Shown one piece after another: positions 1 through 4,756 of a stretch of 7,093 bases of DNA. Each line of letters begins with the position of its first letter. Position 1 is the first letter of the stretch. This stretch comes from an uncultured Bacillota bacterium. GTDB taxonomy: Bacteria; Bacillota_I; Bacilli_A; RF39; UBA660. The translations under genes and the position numbers were made by a program. The notes under the pieces are model-generated. The model was given only the letters and a program-made list of their open reading frames with translations. It was not told the DNA's origin and made no database searches. The stretch covers positions 1-7,093 of the forward strand of contig CAMUZJ010000055.1 in NCBI GenBank assembly GCA_947165195.1. The letters are read 5' to 3'.

Positions 1-19
1 TATTATGGCTTTTCTCTTT

Positions 20-37
20 CTTTATCATACGATAAAG
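20..37 (+). other. Short hairpin just upstream of the coat gene ribosome binding site
   Basis: CTTTATC (20-26) pairs perfectly with GATAAAG (31-37) around the four-base loop ATAC, and the AGGAGG ribosome binding site begins two bases later at 39. No T-run follows, so it is not an intrinsic terminator. The same bases contain CATACGATA (26-34), which fits the mother-cell sigma-K/E -10 pattern CATANNNTA, so the symmetry may be incidental to a promoter. Whether it is a 5' mRNA hairpin or a promoter element cannot be decided from 52 bases of upstream sequence. Confidence 0.35.
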
Positions 38-52
38 TAGGAGGTATATAGA

Positions 53-388
53 ATGTATAATAATGATGTTATTAATAATTTATATGTAGAAGGTAATAAC
101 AATAATATAGATAGTGACATGACTAGTGATTTTGGTATGAATACTAGTATGAATAACGATATGGGAATGCAACAACAACCTATGATGATGGGGGCACCTA
201 TTTCAGAAGGTGTACAGACAAAATGTATACATCGTACTTTTGTACATGAAGTACCACATGTTTGTCCAATTCATACACGTATCATTAATCATCATATTTA
301 TAAACATACTTATCAACCTAGATATACTTGTAGTGAAGAAAATACTGTAAGTAATGTTCAATGTGGATCTTGCTGTAACTTTAGATAG
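53..388 (+). CDS. CotD-like inner spore coat protein
   Basis: This is a 111-residue small protein resembling the CotD family of inner spore coat proteins, which assemble on the forespore surface under mother-cell control. The family-like core is residues 60-90, with the pattern H-x-F-x-H-x-V-P-H-V-x-P-I-H followed by N-H-H-x-Y-K-H; CotD of Bacillus has a comparable His/Pro-rich core. There are seven histidines (60, 65, 69, 74, 80, 81, 85) and six cysteines (58, 71, 93, 104, 107, 108), suited to metal binding or disulfide cross-linking; that role is inference. The first 50 residues are an Asn/Met-rich low-complexity lead that Bacillus CotD lacks. There is no signal peptide or membrane segment. 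The ATG is set by AGGAGG at 39-44, eight bases upstream. The stop is TAG, the only one in the window, and a terminator follows at once, so the gene is probably transcribed alone or as the end of a unit starting before the window. Confidence 0.8.
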   Translation: MYNNDVINNLYVEGNNNNIDSDMTSDFGMNTSMNNDMGMQQQPMMMGAPISEGVQTKCIHRTFVHEVPHVCPIHTRIINHHIYKHTYQPRYTCSEENTVSNVQCGSCCNFR

Positions 389-420
389 GAAAGAGTATAA
401 TGCTCTTTTCTTTTTTCTTT
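388..420 (+). terminator. Intrinsic terminator of the CotD-like gene
   Basis: GGAAAGAG (388-395) pairs with CTCTTTTC (403-410), with one G-U pair and a further T-G and A-T pair inside, leaving a three-base loop. A T-rich tract runs from 406 to 420. The stem begins at the last base of the TAG stop, so the 3' untranslated region is minimal. Confidence 0.75.
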
Positions 421-432
421 AGTGTAAATATT

Positions 433-482
433 TTGTCTAATTTTTCATCTTTATTGATAATTTTAACTATCTAGTTTATTCT
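433..482 (+). promoter_or_regulatory. Candidate sigma-A promoter(s) for rpoZ
   Basis: Two overlapping candidates lie between the coat gene terminator and rpoZ. The first is TTGTCT (433-438), 17 bases, GATAAT (456-461), giving a leader of about 35 bases. The second is TTGATA (454-459), 17 bases, TATTCT (477-482), which would start transcription almost at the ribosome binding site. In DNA this AT-rich, matches of this quality are partly expected by chance. A promoter somewhere here is required because a terminator precedes the gene. Confidence 0.4.
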
Positions 483-502
483 AATAATGGGAGTGTGATA
501 TT

Positions 503-709
503 ATGATCTATCCTTCTATTGATAAGTTACTGAATATAGTAGATTCTAAATACGAGTTAGTGCATATTTCTGCTAGAAGAAGTAAGCAAATCGCAAAAGA
601 TGGATTTTTACAATTGGCCGAATCCGAATATATAAGTGAAAAGAATATAGGGAGAGCTCTAGAAGAGGTTGCTGCTGGCCTTATAGAGGTAAAGAAAAAG
701 GACAAATAA
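503..709 (+). CDS. rpoZ: DNA-directed RNA polymerase omega subunit
   Basis: The product is 68 residues, the usual length of omega in Bacilli. Omega binds the beta' subunit and assists assembly and stability of core RNA polymerase. The family pattern is clear: P-S-I-D near the N-terminus (residues 4-7), D-S-K-Y-x-L-V (14-20), the S-A-R-R motif (23-26), and A-L-E-E-V-A-A-G-L in the C-terminal third (52-60). This aligns well with Bacillus subtilis RpoZ from memory. The ATG has GGGAG at 489-493 nine bases upstream. In many Bacillota rpoZ lies next to gmk; here it sits alone between a spore coat gene with a terminator and recX, so it is probably its own transcription unit. The minus-strand frame across it has no support. 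Confidence 0.95.
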   Translation: MIYPSIDKLLNIVDSKYELVHISARRSKQIAKDGFLQLAESEYISEKNIGRALEEVAAGLIEVKKKDK

Positions 710-740
710 TATTATAAATAGTTTAGATGTTCTTTTTTTT
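695..740 (+). terminator. Possible weak terminator overlapping the end of rpoZ
   Basis: AAAAAGGAC (695-703) can pair with GTTCTTTTT (729-737) over nine base pairs with one G-U, and the right arm is part of a run of eight T (733-740). The 25-base AT-only loop makes the hairpin less convincing than the other terminators in the window, and the stem uses the last rpoZ codons. It may give only partial termination into recX. Confidence 0.35.
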
Positions 741-751
741 TATAGTATAAT
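722..751 (+). promoter_or_regulatory. Candidate sigma-A promoter of recX
   Basis: A perfect TATAAT lies at 746-751, with TTTAGA (722-727, four of six matches to TTGACA) 18 bases upstream. The expected start of transcription, about seven bases past the -10 box, falls at the AGGTGG ribosome binding site (758-763), giving a leader of roughly ten bases. The perfect -10 box supports the promoter; the weak -35 and short leader lower confidence. Confidence 0.45.
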
Positions 752-757
752 AATAGT

Positions 758-763
758 AGGTGG
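758..763 (+). promoter_or_regulatory. Ribosome binding site deciding the recX TTG start
   Basis: AGGTGG ends five bases before TTG at 769-771. A GTG at 760 in the same frame lies inside this site and so cannot be served by it. The TTG start gives a protein beginning M-K-I-L-K-F, a normal RecX N-terminus. Confidence 0.7.
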
Positions 764-768
764 TAGTA

Positions 769-1527
769 TTGAAAATATTAAAGTTTAGAAAAATAGATAG
801 CAGTAAATATAAAGTCTTTTTAGAAAATGGAGAAGATATAACTCTTTATGAAGATGTTATACTAAAATTTCATTTATTACTCACAAGACATGTTAATGAA
901 AAAAAACTAATAGAGATGAATCAACTAAATAACTATTATGAAGTCTATTATACAGGACTTCGTTTTATTAAATCTAGATTTAAAAGTGCTGGAGACTTAA
1001 AAAAGGCTCTTTTCAATCAGGGATATGATATAGAAAATATTGAAAAGGTAGTAGAAAAACTAAAAAAACAAGGTTATGTTGATGATTATTTATATGCCAA
1101 AAGTTTTATTAATAATCGTATAGTAACTTCTACTTATGGACCTAAAAAGATTAGAAATGAACTTATAGTTCATGAAGTTGATCCAGAAATAATTGATAAA
1201 GCAATGCTTGAGTATGATGCATCTATCCAATTAGAAAAGATAGAAAAGCTTGCATATAAATCTTATCGAAGTAATAAATCTAGAGGTGGAGAGGTATTAA
1301 AAAGGAAGATAATTACTAGTTTATTGACACAGGGTTATGAATTGGACTGTATAGAAAGGGTTGTTGATAAACTAGATTATGCTCCTAATGATTCTATTGC
1401 TAAAAAAGAGTATGATAAGTTATATAAGCGATTAAGTAGAAAATATCAGGGGGAGGAATTAGAAAGAAAAATAAAAGAAAAACTATATATGAAAGGGTTG
1501 AAGTATGAAATTGTGGAAGAAGATTAA
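769..1527 (+). CDS. recX: Recombination regulator RecX
   Basis: The product from the TTG start is 252 residues, close to the length of RecX in Bacilli and longer than the proteobacterial form. RecX binds in the groove of RecA filaments and modulates, mostly restrains, strand exchange and the SOS response. The sequence shows an N-terminal strand-rich lead (residues 1-35) and then tandem three-helix repeats. The first holds A-G-D-L-K-K-A-L followed by N-Q-G-Y-D and then G-Y-V-D-D-x-x-Y-A (about residues 74-110). The second begins G-P-K-K-I-R-N-E-L (125-133). The third holds I-I-T-S-L-L-T-Q-G-Y-E (181-191), and a fourth partial helix set ends the protein. The spacing G-Y-x-x-E/D-x-I-x-x-V-V-x-K-L recurs in repeats one and three. 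No recA is in the window. The 3' end overlaps the next gene by 23 bases, so the two are co-transcribed. The TTG start may keep expression low, which would suit a regulator; that is inference. Confidence 0.9.
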   Translation: MKILKFRKIDSSKYKVFLENGEDITLYEDVILKFHLLLTRHVNEKKLIEMNQLNNYYEVYYTGLRFIKSRFKSAGDLKKALFNQGYDIENIEKVVEKLKKQGYVDDYLYAKSFINNRIVTSTYGPKKIRNELIVHEVDPEIIDKAMLEYDASIQLEKIEKLAYKSYRSNKSRGGEVLKRKIITSLLTQGYELDCIERVVDKLDYAPNDSIAKKEYDKLYKRLSRKYQGEELERKIKEKLYMKGLKYEIVEED

Positions 1528-2944
1528 AAATTATTGTCTTAATAATAAAATAGAACTTTCTATCCTTATATTCTTAATTAGTTTATCACTATTCTTTGCC
1601 AGTCTTTTTAGAGTAGAGGGAGACTATCTTTGGCATATAAAAGCTGGAGAATATATGGCCTCCCATGGTATTCTAACAAAAGATGTATTCTCCTGGATAT
1701 TATCTGGAGAGTATTGGATGTCTCATGAGTGGCTCTTTGAAATGATTATTTACTATATGAGAGAATTTTTGGGAAATGGCCATTTTATTCTTTATCCATT
1801 TATTAGTTTCTTTTTCATTTATTTTATTATTTATAAAAGAAGTAGAGAAAATATAAAGAAAAATATCTTATTTAGCTTGTTGTGGTTTACTTTTTCTTTT
1901 ATCTTTGTTTTCTATATTCAAATAAGACCTCATCTAATTAGCTTTGGTTTATTTACTCTGACTCTTTATATACTTTATGATTTATTTCAAAATAAAGATT
2001 CTAAAAAGATTTATTTATTACCATTTATTACTATTTTTTGGGCAAATTTTCATGGAGGATCAAGTAACTTAGGATATTTATTATGTTTTTGCTTTTTAAT
2101 AGCAGGTTTATTTAAATTTCAATTCGAAAAAATAGAAGCAAAAAGATTAAATATAAAACAAATGATTAAATATCTTATTGTTGGAATTATTTGTATTCCT
2201 TGTACCTGTATAAATATTCATGGGGTAAAAATGTTATATTATCCATATACAAATATGATGGATGTGACTATGCTAAAAAATATAACAGAGTGGCAACCAA
2301 CATTAGTTAGTGATATTTCTCATTACCCATTCTTTATTCTTGCTATATTTGTTTTGTTTGTATTGCTACTTAGTAAGAAAAAAATTCAATTTATTGATTT
2401 TTTCTTATTTGGAATAGCCATATTTTTAGGATTAAAAAGTATTCGTTTTTGGCCATATCTATATATAATTAGTAGCTTTTATATATTTAGTTACGTAAAA
2501 GAATTTAAAACAGAAATTGCCTATAAGTCATTTTTAGCTTTTTCTCTAACATACTTACTGATGTTTTCTATGAATGTCTATCAGAAAGCTCCAGTTGAAA
2601 TTTCTAAAAGATTTATGTCAGAAGAAATGATACAAAAAATAAAAGAGGAAAATCCTAAGAAATTATATAATTTTTATGACTATGGTGGGGAACTTATATA
2701 TAATGATATTCCTGTTTTCATGGATGGTAGAGCAGACTTGTATTCTGAACATAAAATATTTGATGATTATCTAGTAATGAATAAAATGGAATATAACGCT
2801 GAGAATCTGATTGAAAAATATGATTTTGATTACTTTATTGTAAGAAATACGGATTATATTAGACTTTATTTAGCATCTTCTAAAGATTATGAGTTAGTCT
2901 ATCAGGATTTAAAAAATGGTAGTTCCTTGTATAAAAAAAGATAA
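1505..2944 (+). CDS. Polytopic membrane protein, GT-C glycosyltransferase-like
   Basis: This is a 479-residue integral membrane protein with about ten hydrophobic segments, starting at residues 16-35 and ending near 338-357, then a soluble C-terminal domain of some 120 residues. The first extracytoplasmic loop carries E-G-D-Y-L-W-H (38-44), then T-K-D-V-F-S-W (58-64) and S-H-E-W-L-F-E (73-79). Asp40 and Asp60 occupy the place of the catalytic acidic residues of GT-C enzymes, which move sugars from polyprenyl-phosphate donors outside the membrane. Other landmarks are R-P-H (141-143), N-F-H-G-G (181-185), N-x-H-G (237-240) and R-F-W-P-Y (314-318). The tail has Y-D-Y-G-G-E-L-I-Y (391-399) and F-M-D-G-R-A-D-L-Y (405-413), a pattern I recall from uncharacterised bacterial membrane proteins of this group. 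AAAGGG (1492-1497) sits seven bases before the ATG, within recX; the genes overlap by 23 bases. Donor and acceptor are unknown. Membrane topology is firm, the GT-C placement is probable, and a specific function cannot be given. Confidence 0.6.
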   Translation: MKLWKKIKNYCLNNKIELSILIFLISLSLFFASLFRVEGDYLWHIKAGEYMASHGILTKDVFSWILSGEYWMSHEWLFEMIIYYMREFLGNGHFILYPFISFFFIYFIIYKRSRENIKKNILFSLLWFTFSFIFVFYIQIRPHLISFGLFTLTLYILYDLFQNKDSKKIYLLPFITIFWANFHGGSSNLGYLLCFCFLIAGLFKFQFEKIEAKRLNIKQMIKYLIVGIICIPCTCINIHGVKMLYYPYTNMMDVTMLKNITEWQPTLVSDISHYPFFILAIFVLFVLLLSKKKIQFIDFFLFGIAIFLGLKSIRFWPYLYIISSFYIFSYVKEFKTEIAYKSFLAFSLTYLLMFSMNVYQKAPVEISKRFMSEEMIQKIKEENPKKLYNFYDYGGELIYNDIPVFMDGRADLYSEHKIFDDYLVMNKMEYNAENLIEKYDFDYFIVRNTDYIRLYLASSKDYELVYQDLKNGSSLYKKR

Positions 2945-2973
2945 GTGAATTTGTTAATATTCCTTATCTTTTT
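2935..2973. terminator. Bidirectional terminator between the GT-C-like gene and prsA
   Basis: AAAAAGATAAG (2935-2945) pairs perfectly with CTTATCTTTTT (2963-2973), and after one bulged T the inner GAAT (2947-2950) pairs with ATTC (2959-2962). The right arm runs into T-rich sequence for the plus strand, and the A-run before the left arm supplies the U-tract for prsA on the minus strand. The stem contains the stop codon of the membrane protein gene and ends four bases before the prsA stop. Confidence 0.85.
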
Positions 2974-2976
2974 ATT

Positions 2977-3966
2977 TTAAGAATTTTTAGAAGATTCTAT
3001 AATTTCATTCATATAGTCATTATATGCATTTTTTAATTTACTATCGTTCCAAGTGATACCACTTTCTTCTCTAATAGATCTTAATGTTTGATAATAAAGA
3101 GAATTATCATCTTCTAATTTCTTTTCTCTTAATTTTTCTTTAATTTTAGCTTTTACTTTTTTTAGTGTAGGTTTATCTTCTTGAGCTGTTTTTAAAATAA
3201 TGTGATATCCATAAGAGGTTTTTACTGGTTCTTTTGTATATTCATCTATGTTTAGTTTTGCACAGGCACTAGAAAATTCTTCTACCATGTCATCATAAGA
3301 AAATTTTCCAAGGTCTCCACCTTTATTTTTAGTACCTTCATCGCTAGAATACTCTTTTACTAAATCATCAAATTTTTCTCCATTATTTAATTTTTCAATG
3401 ACTTCTTGAGCTTTCTCAAGAGCATTTTTTTCTGCTTCTGCTTTTTCTTCAATAGTTGCACTTTCTGTAGTTTCTACAGAAAATAAAATGTGTTTAGCAC
3501 TCATATCTCCGTAAATGTTTTCATTATAATATTTTTTTATTTCAGAGTCTGTTAAATTCTTTTCAATATATTCTTCAACAGCTTTTTTTCTCTTAAATTC
3601 CAATCGTAAAGTACTTTCTAATTCCTCTTCACTTGTAGCACCAAAATATTGTTTAATTACTTTTTTAAAAGTATCTTCAGTTGGATAATAATCTTTCATA
3701 TTATCGATTTGTTTTTTAACCTCTTTATCTTCTTCCTCTGTTTTTTTGTATGCTTCATCTAGAACCTTGTGATCAATCATATCAATTAACTTAGAAATAT
3801 TATCAGCTTTTATTTCTTTATAAAACTCATTAACTGTTACTTCTCCATCTTCTAAACCAACGACAGCTTTAGAACTTAATTTTACTTCTTTTCCACAACC
3901 TGTTGTGAATAGAGAAGCTATCAATAAGAAGGAACCTACTCCTAAAATTACTTTGTTGTTCTTCAT
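2977..3966 (-). CDS. prsA: Foldase lipoprotein PrsA, parvulin-type peptidyl-prolyl isomerase
   Basis: The 329-residue product is an extracytoplasmic lipoprotein that helps secreted proteins fold after Sec export. A short Lys-rich N-terminus and hydrophobic stretch (6-20) lead to T-T-G-C-G, with Cys24 the likely lipidated residue. The -3 position is Thr rather than the usual Leu, a slightly atypical lipobox. Residues 30-150 form the helical N-terminal chaperone lobe. The PPIC parvulin domain follows at about 154-260: A-K-H-I-L-F (157-162), G-G-D-L-G-K-F (216-222), a V-E-E-F-S-S-A segment (228-234) and T-S-Y-G-Y-H-I-I (250-257), with His159 and His255 at the conserved active-site positions. A charged helical tail closes the C-terminal lobe. 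AGGAGG at 3972-3977 lies five bases from the ATG. The gene stands alone between a promoter and a bidirectional terminator. In Bacillus prsA and hit are near neighbours, and hit is about 400 bases away here, which supports the assignment. Confidence 0.93.
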   Translation of the reverse strand: MKNNKVILGVGSFLLIASLFTTGCGKEVKLSSKAVVGLEDGEVTVNEFYKEIKADNISKLIDMIDHKVLDEAYKKTEEEDKEVKKQIDNMKDYYPTEDTFKKVIKQYFGATSEEELESTLRLEFKRKKAVEEYIEKNLTDSEIKKYYNENIYGDMSAKHILFSVETTESATIEEKAEAEKNALEKAQEVIEKLNNGEKFDDLVKEYSSDEGTKNKGGDLGKFSYDDMVEEFSSACAKLNIDEYTKEPVKTSYGYHIILKTAQEDKPTLKKVKAKIKEKLREKKLEDDNSLYYQTLRSIREESGITWNDSKLKNAYNDYMNEIIESSKNS

Positions 3967-3984
3967 ATTAACCTCCTGTAAAAT

Positions 3985-4013
3985 ATGATAACAAAAAAAT
4001 TATTTGAAAGCAA
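3985..4013 (-). promoter_or_regulatory. Sigma-A promoter of prsA with extended -10
   Basis: Read on the minus strand, TTGCTT (4008-4013) is followed after exactly 17 bases by TATCAT (3985-3990), which matches TATAAT at five of six positions and is preceded by TG plus one base, an extended -10. The predicted start lies near 3978, next to the AGGAGG ribosome binding site (3972-3977), so the leader would be only about a dozen bases. Confidence 0.6.
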
Positions 4014-4030
4014 TAATTATATATATAATC

Positions 4031-4058
4031 ACCAAATTAAGAAATTATCCATAAAATA
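4031..4058 (+). promoter_or_regulatory. Sigma-K-like (mother-cell) promoter for the two tiny genes
   Basis: CATAAAATA at 4050-4058 fits the CATANNNTA -10 consensus of sigma-K completely, and AC at 4031-4032 lies 17 bases upstream, the spacing of the published consensus. The start of transcription would be near 4065, ten bases before AGGAGG. Sigma-E has a related -10 and cannot be excluded. The match agrees with the sporulation nature of the genes behind it. Confidence 0.6.
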
Positions 4059-4087
4059 GAATAAAGCATGGAAAAGGAGGAATAGGT

Positions 4088-4168
4088 ATGAATAATTGCG
4101 CATCATCATCAGCTATTATACTAGTATTGTTTATTCTTTTAATAATTATCCTAGGTGCTTATATTTAA
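4088..4168 (+). CDS. Tiny YjcZ-like sporulation transmembrane peptide (26 aa)
   Basis: The ATG at 4088 has a strong AGGAGG at 4075-4080, seven bases upstream. The peptide has 26 residues: a short polar head with Cys4 and three serines, then one membrane helix from residue 9 to the end in which L-V-L-F-I-L-L-I-I (12-20) is followed by G-A-Y (23-25). That closely recalls the YjcZ family of tiny sporulation membrane proteins in Bacillus, whose hallmark is a Phe-Ala-Leu-Ile-Val-Val-Leu-Phe-Ile-Leu-Leu-Ile-Ile core followed by Gly. Such peptides are made late in sporulation; what they do in the spore membrane or coat is poorly known. It is too short for routine gene callers. The upstream sigma-K-like promoter and a following gene of the same type, whose ribosome binding site overlaps this stop, support it as real. 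The Gly-rich head of many YjcZ proteins is replaced here by Asn/Cys/Ser. Confidence 0.8.
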   Translation: MNNCASSSAIILVLFILLIIILGAYI

Positions 4169-4182
4169 GGAGGTGAATTCTT

Positions 4183-4320
4183 ATGAATTGTAATGATAAG
4201 AATGCAAACAACAACAATGTACCATCTAGAACAAGTAGTGGATTTATATTAATTATTGTATTATATATTTTACTTGTCATAATATTAGGAGGAACTAACA
4301 ATAACGGTTACTACTATTAA
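4183..4320 (+). CDS. Second small YjcZ-like sporulation transmembrane protein (45 aa)
   Basis: The ATG at 4183 is served by AAGGAGGTGA (4167-4176), a full complement to the 3' end of 16S rRNA, six bases upstream and overlapping the stop of the preceding tiny gene. The 45-residue product has an Asn-rich head (1-14, with Cys3), a single membrane helix G-F-I-L-I-I-V-L-Y-I-L-L-V-I-I-L-G-G at about 20-37, and an Asn/Tyr tail ending in three tyrosines. The helix follows the same F-x-L-I-x-V-L-x-I-L-L-x-I-I pattern as its neighbour and the YjcZ family. The Asn-rich lead also resembles the N-terminus of the CotD-like protein at the left of the window. The two tiny genes form an operon closed by the terminator at 4323-4360. 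A divergent paralogue pair made by tandem duplication is likely but not proven. The exact role is unknown. Confidence 0.78.
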   Translation: MNCNDKNANNNNVPSRTSSGFILIIVLYILLVIILGGTNNNGYYY

Positions 4321-4322
4321 AA

Positions 4323-4360
4323 AGAATAAGTACAAAGATTTGATTCTTTGTACTTATTTT
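4323..4360. terminator. Bidirectional terminator between the tiny gene pair and hit
   Basis: AATAAGTACAAAGA (4325-4338) pairs perfectly with TCTTTGTACTTATT (4345-4358) over 14 base pairs with a six-base loop; a G-U and an A-T pair extend it to 4323-4360. T-rich sequence follows on the plus strand, and the A-run at 4319-4323 supplies a U-tract on the minus strand. The hit stop codon (4354-4356) lies inside the right arm, so one hairpin ends both convergent operons. Confidence 0.88.
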
Positions 4361-4746
4361 AATTTTTCATATATTTCATCAATTGGTAAAATATTCGACT
4401 TATCATATTGAATATCTGCATGATCATCTTGATATCTAGGCATTAAATGTATATGAAAATGTTTAATTTCTTGACCATATTCATTATTTTGAGCAATCGT
4501 TAAGCCAAGACAATTTAATTTTTTCTTTAAATCTGGATAGATTTTTTCTCTAATTACTTTTATCATATGAGTAATTGTTGTTTCTTTAATATCAAAAATA
4601 TTTACTACATGTTCTTTTGGTAGTACAAGTAAATGTCCGTTTGTTTGAGGATCAATGCTCATAATAATTTTTATTATTTCATCCTCATAAATTGTATTAG
4701 AAGGTGCTTCACCTTTTATTATTTTGCAGAAAATACAGTTGTCCAT
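4354..4746 (-). CDS. hit: HIT family nucleotide-binding hydrolase
   Basis: The 130-residue protein belongs to the histidine triad superfamily, Hint branch, whose members cleave nucleoside phosphoramidates or related adenylylated compounds in the cytoplasm. The triad is H-F-H-I-H-L-M (96-102): His96, His98 and the catalytic His100. The N-terminus has C-x-x-C (Cys4, Cys7) followed by K-I-I, and with His46 in L-P-K-E-H and a triad histidine these fit the zinc site of Bacillota Hint proteins. S-I-D-P-Q-T-N-G-H (30-38) is the usual substrate-loop segment, and G-Q-E-I-K (91-95) precedes the triad. Length is slightly short of the roughly 140 residues typical of Bacillus Hit. AAGGAGGA (4751-4758) overlaps the stop of the upstream gene, so translation is probably coupled. 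In Bacillus hit lies near prsA and the ecs transport genes; the prsA proximity is kept here and no ecs gene is in view. The physiological substrate is unknown. Confidence 0.92.
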   Translation of the reverse strand: MDNCIFCKIIKGEAPSNTIYEDEIIKIIMSIDPQTNGHLLVLPKEHVVNIFDIKETTITHMIKVIREKIYPDLKKKLNCLGLTIAQNNEYGQEIKHFHIHLMPRYQDDHADIQYDKSNILPIDEIYEKLK

Positions 4747-4756
4747 TTTGTCCTCC

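Noticed and set aside
508..705. Minus-strand reading frame opposite rpoZ
   Set aside because: It mirrors a clearly recognised rpoZ, has no ribosome binding site and no recognisable product.
760..768. GTG start for recX
   Set aside because: It lies inside the AGGTGG ribosome binding site, which is correctly placed for the TTG at 769.
4016..4029. TATAAT boxes on both strands within the AT palindrome as promoters
   Set aside because: Neither has a good -35 box at 16-18 bases; the prsA and sigma-K-like promoters nearby are better matches.
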